A stretch of DNA of 64,000 bases from Undaria pinnatifida (GCA_012845835.1 JABAKD010000015.1:3891778-3955777); one strand, 5' to 3'. Counted from the stretch's first letter, positions 23,701-33,559 are shown. The notes: generated by a model not told the origin, from the letters alone. Made by a program: numbers and translations.

Positions 23701-26700
23701 ACACCAAGCAAAACGAAATTGTCAAAAAAAAGTACTTTTTCTCGATTTGCACAGGAATGAATCACCACGCTACGCTGCGTTTCTTTTTTTCGTGTTGACT
23801 TTTCTAGGAGTGTGCTGGTCCCGTTTTCTGTTTTTTTTTGTTTGCCCCCCCCCCCCCCCCCCACCCTGAGAGGGGCGAAGTCTATCATAGCCTCGTCTGG
23901 CTGTAGTACAAGAGTAGGAGTATCGTACTCGTATGTACTGCAAAGTAGTAGTTCACCGTTTTGCGGTGATACACAGCAGTATTGTGTGTTTTCAACCATT
24001 TCACCCCAGCGACGTCATCAGGGGGTATTCCGACCGGTATCATGGTTGAAATGGGTTAGGGTCAAGAGTTGGAGGGTTAGGGATAGTTCCATCCATTGTG
24101 AAAAACACAATGACGTGGGACACCTCTTTTGGGGGGGAAAACCAGGTGTAGCGACAGGAAGAAAAAAAAAATGCGGTGGCACGTATCATATCCATCTTCT
24201 GTTTGGTCGGAGGAACGTGCAACGGCAGTACAAGGAGTTTGTTTGGTTTTTGCTCACCCATTCTATGATCTTCGCACTCTTCTTTCTCCTTATCCTCCTT
24301 AGACACTGCTCGATCCGGGTTCACTATGCAGGCTCTTCTGCCGCCCTCCCCGCTACGGTACGCGCCTTCATCTTTAGCCCGAAAAGACTTGGCGCTATTT
24401 CTTCCCTGGTCGACTCGCATCAAGTTGCAGTATTTTTAATATCCGTCGCCGGTCGCCCCGGTGGTCTAGTGGATACCCTTGAACACTACTAGTGTTGGTC
24501 CTTGAGTTCGATTCCCACCGCGTGGTGAGATTTCACTTTATTTGCAAAAATGCAAAAAAAAAAAAAAGGATCAACTGCTGAGAGCGCCTAGCAGCGTGGG
24601 TACGCACAATTCGACGCGAGTCGACGAGGGAAGCAAAGGCTGAACTCTCCTCGAGATAAAAATGAAGGCACACGTACAGTGGTGGGGAGGGGAGGAGGGC
24701 CCGCCATGCAACCCCGGATCTGAGTTACTACTGGGAGGGAGGGCGAGAGTATTGCGAGAGGATAATTAATGGGATGAAAAAAAAAAAAAAAAAATCGTGC
24801 TGCGCGCGTGTCGTGGATCTTTGTATCTCCGCGTGTTGCTCTTCGGCAGTGATACACATCAAATATTGCGATTTTTTCAACCATTTCACCCCAGTGGCAG
24901 TCCGACCGGTATTATGGTTGAAATGGGTTAGGGTTAGGGCTAGGGCCAGGTCTAGTTTCGTCCATGGTGAAAAACACGATAATGTAGGACACCTGTGCAG
25001 TTGGTTCCATCCGTCGTGAAGAAAAACACAAAAATGTGGGACACCTGTACATATAGTCTAGAAGGTGTCCTACAATTGTTGTGTTTTTCTTCACAATGGA
25101 TGGAACCTAGTTCAACTAGTTGGTTCCATCCATTGTGAAGAAAACCACAACAATGTAGGGCACCTGTACTCGTACATAGAAGGTGTCCTACTTTTTTGTG
25201 TTTTTCACCATGTGGATGGAACTAACCCTAGCCCTAACCCCAACTCTAACCCATTTCAACGATAACACCGGTCGGAGTGCCCGCTTATGACGTCACTGGG
25301 TTGAAATGGTTGAAAAAAAACACGAAAATGTGTATCTCTGCCCCTCTTCGGGCACGCGCTTTACCCCGGTAGCTCGATCTACTTCAGAGTCATCCCACCG
25401 TGTGGGGTGCGGAGGAAGTTCCTGGCCTCCTTGCATGAGGAGCTGAATATCTCACCCGATACTACACGACTTGGAAGGCATTCGCTTGCACAATCCATCC
25501 GACCAAGTCTCTTCCAGGCGCTACGCGTTACGTGCAGTGGTCCTGAAACAAACATAGTCGTAAGAGTTTCACCGGAATAACCGGTACTTGCTCAACTTTG
25601 AGAGGAGACAGGAAACAAACAAACAAAAAAAAGGCAACCCGTACCATGGGATGTCTCTTCGCTTCGTCTGGCCGAGGCCGCAATCGTGTCGTTCGCTTTT
25701 CGACGTGTTTTTCCCCCCGCTTGAGTATATGAAGCCTCGCGCCAAGTGGGAAGCTCTTACGGTGCCGTCGTGGACCTTCCCGAGGGCCGTGGCGTCGTCA
25801 CACCCCCACCAGGGTCGCTCCTAACGCTTATCTTGTGTGCCATGGAGGGCAAGGAGGGAGCATTCCCCACGTATGGGTCGGGGATCGCGGGAGTGGTTTG
25901 AGGGCGTGGTGGGATGCCTGCGCCTCCCGCGGGCCGGTTCGTGACCCGTGGAACGTCCCGTTTTTTTTTGTACCGGTTACCCATATCGAATGGAGCGTCT
26001 TGGTTGCTGTATATGGGATGCATGGTACGATAGAGGTGTAGAGCCTGTACCTCGCGCGGGTCGGGTCATGAATGACCCGTGAAACGTCCCGTCTTTTTTT
26101 TGTACCGGTTTTACCCATACCGAAGCGAGCGTCTTGGTTGCTGTAGATGGGATGGGATGCATGGTACGATAGACGTGTAGAGCCTGTACCTCCCGCGGGT
26201 CGGGTCATGAATGACCCGTGGAACGTCCCGTTTTTTTTCTTGTACCGGTTACCCATATCGAACGGAGCGTCTTGGTTGCTGTAGATGGGATGCATGGTAC
26301 GATAGAAGTGTAGAGCCTTTACCTCCCGCGGGTTGGGTCATGAATGACCCGTGAAACGTCCCGTCTTTTTTTTGTACCGGTTACCCATATCGAATGGAGC
26401 GTCTTGGTTGCTGTACATGGGATGGGATGCAAGGTACCGCAGAGGTGTAGAGCAAGGCTACGTTACGGGGTGTACCGCCGTTTCACTGCCGGATTTTTGA
26501 GCCCCTCGCACAAGGGGACTCCCTCCCCTCCATGCACCACACGGACAGAAATGTTTTAAAAGGCGTGTTTTTTTTTTTTTAGGCGGCGACGCAAGCGCAA
26601 ACGTATCTTGTTTTTGTTTTTAGCCTCCACCATTCAATAATTGCGGATTGAATGTCGCAAGATTTAAAAATCAGCACGAAAGCTTTTAACCCCTTTTTAG

Positions 26701-29700
26701 AGCCCCTAAATCCCTCCCTATACTGATTTATGTAACAAGAATTTGTTTCCCCAAAAAGGGGTTTCCAGTTGTGAAGGCGTTAAGACCGCGAAGAAGCAGG
26801 GCGGGGTTACGCCCGCGAGTGACCCCGAGCCACTGCAAAAACAAAGCCTCAATCAACAACATAACCTCCCTGCCGTACGCAGCCTGGGTGTGTACTTTTT
26901 TTTTCTGGAGTGCCGCATCTGAGGAGGTCTAGACAAAAACTGGCTCTTTACATACGGTATTTTTTGTTTTTCACTTTGCTCATCCCGTCGATTATCTTGT
27001 AACACTTTTCATTTCTCCTTTCTCCCCCCTCCCTATTCATAGACGTAACTTAGACCCGGGGTCGCTAAGCAGGCCTCCCCGCGGCGGTACGCTCTGCACG
27101 CTCCAGTTTTTCGCGAGAATAAGTGAGCGCTTTCTTCCCCCGTCGGCCCCCGCGTCGAATTGTGCTTTGGCCGCACGCTATGAAGCGCACTCGGCAGTTG
27201 GTGTCTCTAGAGCATAACAAAATCTATTCCTGAGCCCCTGGCTCCGACATCGTAGCACTAATAGTGTTCGAGGTTAGCTACTAGACCTCTAGGGCTTTAT
27301 ACGGCGAGGAACAAGACCATGGTTTAGGTAGGTATGAACCGAGATCTTTTTTTTGTATGAACTATTAATGTTGATAGATGAAATTTTCTGAGGGCTGTGG
27401 GTTATAACGCCTTTGCGGCTGGAAAGCCGTTTTTGGGACAAAATAACTTGGAATTAGTACGGGGAGGGGCTTCAGGGCCTGAAAGGGCTTAAGGAGCCCC
27501 CGTCTTCTTTCATAAAACGCTTCAGCCAAAAAGGGGTATACCGTACCTCTATCGTTATAACGCCTTTGCAGCTGGAAAGCCGTTTTTGGGACAAAATTAC
27601 TTGGAGTTAGTATAGGGAGGGGCTTAAGGGCTTTGAAGGGATTAAGGATGAGGAGCCCCCGTCTTTCAGCAAGCGCTTCAGCTTAAAAGGGGTATACCGT
27701 GCCTCTATCGTTATAACGCCTTTGCAGTTGGAAAGCCATGTTTGGGACAAAATTACTTGGAATTAGTATAGGGAGGGGCTTTAGGGCTTTAAAGGGGTTA
27801 AGGATGAGGATCCCCCGTCTTTCAGAAAACGCTTCCGCCAAAAAGGCTATACCGTCCCTTAATCGTAAGGCGCGTCACGAGTCACCAGGGGGGTTGGGGA
27901 TGCCGTAGACTGAACTGGTTGTCTCCCGGCGTTTTGCTGCATTTTGTTTTTTCGTTTTTTCGCTACGATATCTGTATTTTTTTTTCCAGATGCTGAACGT
28001 GGGGGGAAATGTGGCGTCGAACTTCCTGAAGAGCAACGTGGCGCAGTACCAGCCGCGAATGTCCGGCTTCTGGAACACCCTCAAAGTATATTTCGCGGTA
28101 AGGGAGGCGTTATTGGGGGGGGGGGGAGGGGGGGAGGCTCGCTTTCAATGTTATGCATAGCCGTAGTCTCAAGACCATAGACCCTCGCATCCCTACACTG
28201 CTGGAACGGAGACCGTCGGGTTTCACAGACCAGGCAGACATGCGCGCGCACCAAGCGCGAAGCGCCTTGAGGTCTTCGGGTGGGGTTTTTTCGCGCAGAA
28301 TTCGTTTCGACTGTATTTCATGTTTTTTTTCCTGTCGGGTTTCTTTTGTGGTGTCATGGTTGGATTGGTGGAGCTTGGGGGGTCATGGTGGCACGATGTA
28401 TTTTGCCTCGCTGTCGGCTTGTAGTTTATTTTGCTTGTGTGTGTTTGTGTGTGTTTTTTTTTATCGTTTCTTCGTTGTGGTTTTTTGCCTTTTTGCGGTT
28501 TTGTTTGTGTTGGTGTCATATCGTGTTCCTTTTTACTGACAGGCACTGTTTTGCGTGATATTTGTTGTGTTGTAGAGGGTTTTGTGGAGTATTTCTGTGT
28601 AGGGCTATACAGTGGTGTAGTTTTTTATTTTGCTCTGTCCGTTTTGTTTGTGTTCGTGCCTTTTTTTTGGTTGGCGGCGGGTTTGTTTTGCTCTTTTTCC
28701 TTTGTTCATGCTGCTGTCCGTGTAACATGTTTTTTGTTTGTAACCTTGTAACATGTTTTTTTTGTTTACAAGTACCATGTTTGTGTTTTGTTTTCATGTG
28801 GCGGCTTTTGCTATCGGCCCCCTCAGGTGGACAACAAGTACGTGCTGAAGAAGCTAAAGGTCCTTCTCCTCGCGATCGGCCGAAAAGACTGGTACCGGCT
28901 ACCATCTGAAGACGAAGTCAAAGACGACGTGAGACCAACCGCATCAAAACTAAACCCCACTAAATACCGCCTCGGTAGTTGTATAAACGGCGGTATATAT
29001 GACAGCCCAGGTAGCAGCGTTGAATTCCCTCCACGCGATTATTTGTGGAAAAGACGGAGGGGGGGGTGAGGGCCGGGGGGGGAGGGGGGTGTACTCGATA
29101 TCCATGCATGGCCGTAGTCGTCTGACCATAGCTATCAGACCCTCGCATCCCTACAATCGCGGGACGGAGCATGTCGGCTTTTCACCGACCAGGCAGGCGT
29201 TACTTGCACCAAGCAACAAGCGCCGTGATGTGGTCGGCGAGTCCGGGAGGAGGAGGGGGGGGGTTATTTATCTTAACATTTTGAAGTACAGCACTGTATA
29301 GGGGTTCCGTAGTAAAGCGGTGGCGTGCGAGAGCAATATGACCGCCTTATAGAGGGAAGCCGCCTTATGCAGTCCCCGTTATAAGTGCAATTTCCAGTCG
29401 CGCCAGGCGACATTGACCGCCTTATAGAGGGATACCGCCTTATATAGGGATACCGCTTTGTTGGGGGACCCCTACTGTATATCTATTCATCTAATCCATC
29501 TATCAACCCATCAATCGGCTATCTATCAACCTCGCTTGTAACAGGACCGACCTTCGGGAGATACCGCCGCGCGGTATTTGTTTAACCTTGGCGTTGCTTG
29601 TGGCAGCCTGAGAGGCAGCGGTGAAGTCCCTCCACGCGATCGTTTGTGCCGCAAAGAGGGGGGAGGCAGGGAAGGGGGAGCCGGGCGGGGGCGTACGTTT

Positions 29701-32700
29701 TTTTTTTTTTCGGGGGGGGGGTCTAGAATCGATCATTATCACCTGCCAATATACTACAGTATGTTTCTAATATGTCCATCCTCAACCCATCAATCCATCT
29801 GTACTGCGTCTGTAGCAGGGTCGACCTAAGTTCGAGCGACCAGTGGCGGACGTCAACGCGCCAGACCTGTACGTGCCGCTCATGTCGTTCATCACCTTCG
29901 TCTTGGTTACCGGGTATGGTAAGGGCTCAGCTGCGGCGCAGTCTGAGGGGAATAGCAGCTTCTCACCCGAGGTAAGCTGTAACGTCGTCCCGTGAATGAA
30001 TGGATGCATGTGTTCGTTCTTCCTTCAATATTTCAACATTTTTTCTTAAAATGTTACCCCTCGGTGTACATGGGCCATAGGAACACCCGCGCAAAACAAA
30101 CTAAACGACAAACTCGTTTTAGCAATCAGCAGTCGGTGGTACTTGCTCTTGCAGGGGTAATTGCGCGGTGGCGAATTCCATTTTCTTACGCTTCATGAGC
30201 TCTTCTAAGTTGCTTTTCCTTTCTAAAGTTCTACGGTAGAGTTTTTTTTTCAGCGCTCCTCACGGGTCACAACCCGTCCCGCGGGTCGGGTCAAGAGGTT
30301 TCCAAACTCTTGCGGGACGAGTCGGGTCGGGTCAGGAGGGTGTTCGAAATCATCTCACGGATCGGGTCGGGTCGAGTCAGGAGGTTTCCAACCTCACGGG
30401 TCGGGTCGGGGTCAGGGATCAAAAGGTTTCCAAACCCTCGCGGGGGGAGTCAGGTCGGGTCACGAGGTTTTCACGGGTCGGGTCGGCTCGGGTCGGGTCG
30501 GCTCGGGTCGGGTCGGGTCATTCTGGCCTGACCCGACCGCGAGATGTGACCCGAACCGTGAATTACCCTGCTATTTTATGTTATACCAGGGTGTATGGCT
30601 CACAGGAACACTTGCGACACCTCCTCCCCCCGGGATATCAAGCGAACCACATCCCGGAGGGGAACCTTGTACAGCAAAAATGAACAATGGAAAAACAAAA
30701 GAAGCAAAATACAACACAAGCAGCCGCTACTCGTACAAGCTCTTTCCTTTGTGACAGCCACGGACAACGCTTTCGAAACATACCCAATGAATGAATGAGT
30801 GAATGGATGAATGAATGAATGAATGAACGATTTACCTGAATAGCTGAAAGAATACCCTGAACGCACGGAACACCAAGAGCTCCTGAAATTTACGAAAAGG
30901 GCATTCGTCACCGCGCAAGCAACCGAGCAAGTGGCGCGACTGTTCATACTTGTGGCTAAACGAGGTTATCGTTGAGTTTATTTGCGGCGTTTTTTGTTTG
31001 TTTTTGTTTTTTCAACGTTTTTGCTGTGTCACGCCTCGTGCGTTGGTACCTACCGGGCAGGTTTTAACCCGTTACCAGCTCATTACCAACTCCTAGACTC
31101 ATCCTACTCTATTTCCAAGTATTTTTTCCCCGTGTCGGGAGTGCGGTGCTAAAAGGGTTCACGGAGGTGGATGAACTCGTGCCTGGTAACGCAGCTAGCT
31201 GCTGTGTGTTTTTTTTTCTTGTGTACTGCCGCAGTTTTGTTTTGTTAGTTTTATATATATATTCAATTTTCGGTACAATGCGTGTCTGGTATTTTTGCTT
31301 CATGCCTACGTTTCCCGCCCCGTTTTCTACGTTGAAGCATTTGATCGATATTTTCTTACCGTGGTATAATATTATACCTGGCAGTTTTTAGCGGTGTCGT
31401 GCTTTTTCCCGTTTTCGGTCGCACCGTCAATATGTATATGCATGTTCGCGTTTTTCGCCCCGTTTTCTACGCATACGTACTTGATCATTTCGTACCGCGG
31501 TATGGTATTGTACCTGCTTAGGTTTTAGAGGTGCCGTGCTGTTTCTCGTTTTCTTTTTTTTTTTTCATCATTTTTCGGTTGTAGTACGTACGAATTCTTT
31601 TTGCGTGTTTACGTTTTTCGTGCCGTTTTCTACGTACACGTATTTGATGAATTAATTCCGTGCTATGATATTATACCTGGCAGTTTTCAGTGGTGCTGCG
31701 CTTTTTCTTGTTTTTAGTTGCTTTTGATCAATTTTCGGTACGGTATTATCATGTTTGCATGCCTACGTTGTTCGCCCCGTTTTCTGTAAGTATTTGATAA
31801 ACTCATTGCGTGGTATGGTTTATACCTGACAGGTTTTAACAGAGGTAATGAGCTCGTGCCTGGTGACGCACCTGCTCGAGGTCCTCCTTATCCGGCTGGG
31901 ACTATACCTGCTCAACAGCCCCGCCGTCGTCCTCGATCTCGTCGCCTACACTGGATATAAGTGAGTGCCTTTATCAGGTGGGGTAAAACCACTAAACATA
32001 CCAGGTAAAGTATGGAAAAGCACTCCCATGCACCATGGTCAGACCACGAAAATATGCCGGATAAAGTATTGAAAAATACGCCTTGACCATGGGGGAAGAA
32101 CCACCAAGCGTACCAGATAGAGTGTGGAATAGTTTTCCATTCACCATGGTCCAACCACAAAAATATGCCAGATAAAGTATTGAAAAATACGCTATGCAGC
32201 AATTGTCAAACCACGAAAGATGCTACTACTGTGCTGTAGGTGTAGCGGTTGAAAAAGAGTTCACGATGCCAGGGTATGCCTGCTCAGCTGCCCCGCCGTT
32301 GCCCTCGACCTCGTCGTATACACTGGCTACAAGTGCGTGCCTTCATCACAAGGTAAAACCACGAAACGTACCGGATAAAGTGTTGAAATGTATACCAGGT
32401 ACCAGGGTATACCTACTCAGCAGCCCCGCTGTTGCCCTCGATCTCGTCGCGACACTGGCTACAAGTGCGTGCCTTCATGACAAGGTAAAACCACGAAACG
32501 TACCAGATAAAGTGTTGAAATGTATACCAGGTACCAGGGTATACCTACTCAGCAGCCCCGCTGTTGCCCTCGATCTCGTCGCCTACACCGCTCTACATGA
32601 ACGTTGTCATCGACACTACATCCGGCATGTCTGTGAGGGGCGTTACCCCATATGACCACCCTATCTATACGGTATAACGGGGTTGTTGACCGTCTCCTTC

Positions 32701-33559
32701 TTCTGTGCTTGCCTGTTTACTATATACAGATACGTCGGACTGTGCACCAATATGATCATAGGCATCTCGGCGGGCAAAACGGCGTACTACGTTGCTCTCT
32801 TGTGGACCGGCTCTATGATGGCGTTTTTCATGGTGAGCGGTGGTGCTGGAGGGGGTGGGGATGGGGGGGGGTTGGAGTGTGATGGTGAGCGGTGGCATTT
32901 TTTTTTTTCTGGGGGGGGGATGATGGTGGTCGTTGTGATGATGGTGGCGATGATGGTGACGGTGTTAGGGGTGGTGGGGGTGGTGAGGTGGCGATGTTGG
33001 TGGCAATGGCGGCGTTTTTGTATAGGGGTTGTGATGTTGGCTGTGGTAGTGGTGGCGGTTTTGATGGTGGTGATGTTGGTTGGGTGGCGGCGGGATTTTG
33101 TGTTGGTGCCAGAGGTGCCGTTGGTGATGGTGGTGGTGATAGTGGTGGTGGTGGTGGTGGTGATAGTGGTGGTGATAGTGGTGGTGATAGTGGTGGTGGT
33201 GGTGGTGGTGGTGGAGGTGGTGGTGGTGATAGTGGTGGTGGTGGTGGTGGTGATAGTGGTGGTGATAGTGGTGGTGGTAATGGTTTTGATAGTGGTGGTG
33301 TAGGTGTTGGTGTTATTTGTGAGTGGGTTGGTGTTGACTTTTGTGTTGGTCTCGGCTACAGCAGTGACGGTGGTGGTTGTGCTGGTGGTGGGATTAGGGG
33401 TGGTGGTGGTGCGGGGAGTCGCGACACTGTTGCTGCTGTGGCTTGTCACATGAACTCGTTGTCGTAAGCTAGTCCGTTTCACAGGACAGGCTTCAACAGC
33501 TCTGGAATGGAACAATGCCTATTGATAACTGTCCCGTGTCGGAGAACATGGAGGGTTAA
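17752..33559 (+). CDS. YIF1: YIF1-family ER-Golgi membrane protein
   Basis: YIF1 proteins pair with YIP1 and Rab GTPases in ER-Golgi vesicle transport. Exons: 17752-18501, 27990-28097, 28827-28928, 29819-29971, 31833-31960, 32730-32832 and a doubtful last one, 33485-33559. All joins are in phase (472 aa). Exon 1 encodes 250 residues, almost all Gly-rich. Family sequence starts in exon 2 (VASNFLKSNV). Exon 3 has VDNKYVLKKLKVLLLAIGRK; exon 4 VNAPDLYVPLMSFITFVL then FSPE. Exon 5 has LLEVLLIRLGLYLLNSP; exon 6 KYVGLC and TAYYVALLW. Four membrane segments are visible. The fifth, expected at the C-terminus, is not in exon 7, whose short tail (LQQLWNGTMPIDNC) does not resemble the family. Either the true last exon was missed or the gene is truncated. 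The exon 1 donor GTTCGG is weak. Intron 1 is 9.5 kb. Confidence 0.8.
18690..18835 (-). mobile_element. tRNA-derived SINE family S, 5'-truncated copy
   Basis: Contains the family tail (CTTCTACTTTCCAGCTTCTG and GTCGTCCCTTCTCCCCCC on the plus strand) in the same order as the fuller copy at 51945-52258. The tRNA-like head is absent. Confidence 0.7.
18840..19020. repeat. Clustered GGGAATGCGTGGGA-type degenerate repeat
   Basis: Units resembling ACGGGAATNNNTGGGTGGGA recur four to five times. A related cluster occupies 22830-23150. Confidence 0.55.
19623..19950. mobile_element. MITE family A (CGTGCTACGATAGAGG ends)
   Basis: The left end GCGTGCTACAATATGAGGTG and right end GGTACACCTCTGTCGTCG match the family ends found at 42754-43004. 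The family-specific inside GATGAAAAATCCCATGGCC and GAGAATCATG is present. It lies in YIF1-like intron 1. Confidence 0.8.
20655..20790 (+). repeat. Dispersed repeat family G
   Basis: Shares CCAGCTGTGAGATCGA and GCAAGCTGTGTGTGATACT with the longer copy at 21205-21440. Followed directly by a SINE. Confidence 0.75.
20807..21108 (+). mobile_element. tRNA-derived SINE family S, full-length copy with poly-A tail
   Basis: The head CCGGTCGCCCCGGTGG resembles a tRNA 5' half with box A, and GAGTTCGAATCCCC is box B. A unique body follows and a run of 16 A at 21093-21108 ends it. These are hallmarks of a pol III-transcribed SINE. Other copies: 23165-23348 and 51945-52258 (both minus), and a truncated one at 18690. 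Confidence 0.85.
21205..21440 (+). repeat. Dispersed repeat family G, long copy
   Basis: Matches 57925-58145 in reverse over more than 200 bp (shared CGATCGCGCGTGTTACG, GTCGGTGACTCCCCTG and GACGTTCAGCCT). Ends uncertain; no coding capacity. Confidence 0.75.
21590..21850 (+). repeat. Tandem duplication of ~130 bp with CACTCTTGAGTGGAA
   Basis: Two adjacent units share GGGACAGGC, AATCACTCTTGAGTGGAA, TACCCCA and CACAAAACCAAACC. The ACTCTTGAGT part is palindromic. Confidence 0.75.
21893..22723. mobile_element. ~830-bp TIR element with repeat-rich ends and a short coding relic
   Basis: The ends are inverted repeats of about 27 bp: TACCGTAAACTACACAAGAT at the left and ATCTTGTGTAGTTTACGGTA at the right. 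Subterminal regions repeat GGGGTGTGATAAACCAGG-type units, as in transposase-binding arrays. On the minus strand, 22460-22200 keeps a frame with natural composition (NMNVEGEQNTSA, QAPQITSFFQIERTSP), which may be the N-terminal remnant of a transposase. The same sequence GTCATAGCTAGAAAGCAT occurs just outside both ends. Confidence 0.75.
22830..23150. repeat. GGGAATCG-type degenerate repeat cluster
   Basis: At least six imperfect units resembling CACGGGAATCGTCTGGGTGGGAA. Similar to 18840-19020. Non-coding. Confidence 0.55.
23165..23348 (-). mobile_element. SINE family S, truncated copy with tRNA-like head
   Basis: The plus strand reads GGGGGGACTCGAACGCACGA (complement of box B) and ends CCAAGGCGACCGGCC (complement of the head). 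The 3' body is cut. Confidence 0.8.
23968..24128 (+). repeat. Solo arm of the foldback element
   Basis: Matches the left arm of 24850-25336: TTTTCAACCATTTCACCCC, GACCGGTATCATGGTTGAAA, TTCCATCCATTGTGAAAAAC. The matching right arm is absent. Confidence 0.75.
24448..24795 (+). mobile_element. tRNA-derived SINE family T with poly-A runs
   Basis: The head GCCGGTCGCCCCGGTGGTCT with box B GAGTTCGATTCCCACC is shared with family S, but the body differs. An A-run lies at about 24550-24567 and another of about 19 A at 24777-24795. The body (GAGTCGACGAGG...GATCTGAGTTACTACTGGGA) recurs at 51575-51745. Confidence 0.75.
24850..25336. mobile_element. Foldback element with long inverted arms containing TTAGGG-like repeats
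   Basis: The left arm (GATACACAT, TTTTTTCAACCATTTCACCC, CGACCGGTATTATGG, GGGTTAGGGTTAGGGCTAGG, ATGGTGAAAAACAC) is repeated in reverse order and complement at the right. The arms are each about 150 bp. The centre holds alternating inverted units of GGTTCCATCCATTGTGAAGA and TGTCCTACAATTGTTGTG. No coding frame. Confidence 0.85.
25920..26455. repeat. ~135-bp tandem repeat, four units
   Basis: Units begin near 25941, 26072, 26212 and 26346, each with TGACCCGTG, AACGTCCCGT, TACCGGTTACCCATATCGAA and GGGATGCATGGTACGATAGA. Antisense frames across it are artefacts. Confidence 0.85.
27395..27865. repeat. ~155-bp tandem repeat, three units, built from half of MITE family A
   Basis: Each unit contains TTATAACGCCTTTGCAGCTGG, a GGGACAAAATTACTTGG block, GGGGTTAAGGATGAGGA and AAAAAGGGGTATACCG. 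The last parts match the right half of MITE family A, so a partial MITE has been tandemly amplified next to YIF1-like exon 2. Confidence 0.8.
28153..28272 (+). repeat. Intron-located short repeat family J, copy 1
   Basis: Core ACCATAGACCCTCGCATCCC, then a GGAACGGAG, TCGGGTTTCACAGACCAGGC and CAAGCGCGAAGCGCC series. Three more copies lie at 29100-29240, 57045-57190 and 61660-61810, all in introns. Confidence 0.8.
29100..29240 (+). repeat. Intron-located short repeat family J, copy 2
   Basis: Shares TGCATGGCCGTAGTCGT, CTCGCATCCCTACAATC, GACGGAGCATGTCGG and ACCAGGCAG with the other copies. It lies in YIF1-like intron 3. Confidence 0.8.
29289..29477. mobile_element. TA-flanked MITE, copy 2
   Basis: Inside and right end (GGGGGACCCCTACTG, then TA) match the element at 83-269. 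The left end is altered (CAGCACTGTATAGGGGTTCC). Confidence 0.75.
29490..29562 (+). repeat. Echo of YIF1-like exon 4 acceptor edge
   Basis: CGCTTGTAACAGGACCGACC repeats the real junction CGTCTGTAGCAGGGTCGACC at 29807-29826, together with the upstream CATC/CAAT-rich flank. AG is retained. It lies 300 bp upstream in intron 3. Confidence 0.65.
30250..30570. repeat. Degenerate GGGTC pentamer cluster
   Basis: Blocks of GGGTCGGGTC are mixed with AGGAGGTTTCCAAAC-type spacers. The inverse GACCCGACC follows at 30529. The same composite occurs at 49485-49680 and beside the pure array at 54732. Confidence 0.8.
30785..30832. repeat. (GAAT)n microsatellite
   Basis: About 48 bp of GAAT/GGAT repeats in YIF1-like intron 4. 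Confidence 0.85.
31140..31197 (+). repeat. Echo of YIF1-like exon 5 5' part
   Basis: ACGGAGGTGGATGAACTCGT and GCCTGGTAACGC match the exon 5 start (AGAGGTAATGAGCTCGTGCC, TGGTGACGC at 31844-31870). The splice AG is not preserved. It lies about 690 bp upstream in intron 4. Confidence 0.75.
31240..31832 (+). repeat. ~150-bp tandem array ending in the YIF1-like intron 4 acceptor
   Basis: Acceptor-like TATACCTGGCAGTTTTTAG (about 31372), TGTACCTGCTTAGGTTTTAG (31511), TATACCTGGCAGTTTTCAG (31672) and the real TATACCTGACAGGTTTTAAC (31821) are spaced 139-161 bp. Each is preceded by CCCGTTTTCTACGT and TTGAT modules. Three decoy acceptors therefore precede the real one. Confidence 0.85.
31975..32190. repeat. 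~65-bp tandem repeat in YIF1-like intron 5
   Basis: Units share AACCAC, AAACATACC, GATAAAGTATTGAAAAATAC and CACCATGGTC. Parts recur again between the exon 5 echoes at 32360 and 32500. Confidence 0.75.
32274..32370 (+). repeat. Echo of YIF1-like exon 5 donor edge (copy 1)
   Basis: GCCCTCGACCTCGTCG and ACTGGCTACAAGTGCGTGCC repeat the exon 5 end (real donor at 31961). GT is kept as GTGCGT. The echo includes the intron start CTTCATCACAAGGTAAAACC. Confidence 0.85.
32407..32495 (+). repeat. Echo of YIF1-like exon 5 donor edge (copy 2)
   Basis: Second copy with ACTGGCTACAAGTGCGTGCC intact. The frame is shifted by a small deletion before ACTGG. Confidence 0.85.
32538..32600 (+). repeat. Echo of YIF1-like exon 5 donor edge (copy 3)
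   Basis: Third copy, nearly identical to copy 2 up to GATCTCGTCGCCTACACC, then diverging so that the donor is lost. Copies 2 and 3 are only about 130 bp apart and almost identical, so this duplication is recent. Confidence 0.85.
33060..33330. repeat. GGT/GATAGTGGT microsatellite in YIF1-like intron 6
   Basis: (GGTGGTGATAGT)n and GTT/GAT interruptions. Poly-Gly, poly-Val and poly-Thr frames here are artefacts. Confidence 0.9.

Larger units (their letters stand above)
28960..29690 (+). repeat. Diverged tandem segments within YIF1-like intron 3
   Basis: A block at about 28970-29090 (CCCTCCACGCGATTATTTGTG) is repeated at about 29555-29690 (CCCTCCACGCGATCGTTTGTG), each following GGCAGC/GGTAGCAGCG. 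A TA-flanked MITE (29289-29477) and a family J repeat lie between them. Confidence 0.65.

Noticed and set aside
24920-24950. Window end-of-chromosome or internal telomere
   Set aside because: TTAGGG-like units are only two to three copies and belong to the arms of a foldback element.
24774-25336. CRISPR-like alternation of repeats and spacers
   Set aside because: Units alternate in orientation, vary in length and lie in eukaryotic intron DNA; a foldback element explains them.
32683-33515. Val-, Gly- and Thr-rich frames on both strands
   Set aside because: Products of the GGT microsatellite in YIF1-like intron 6.
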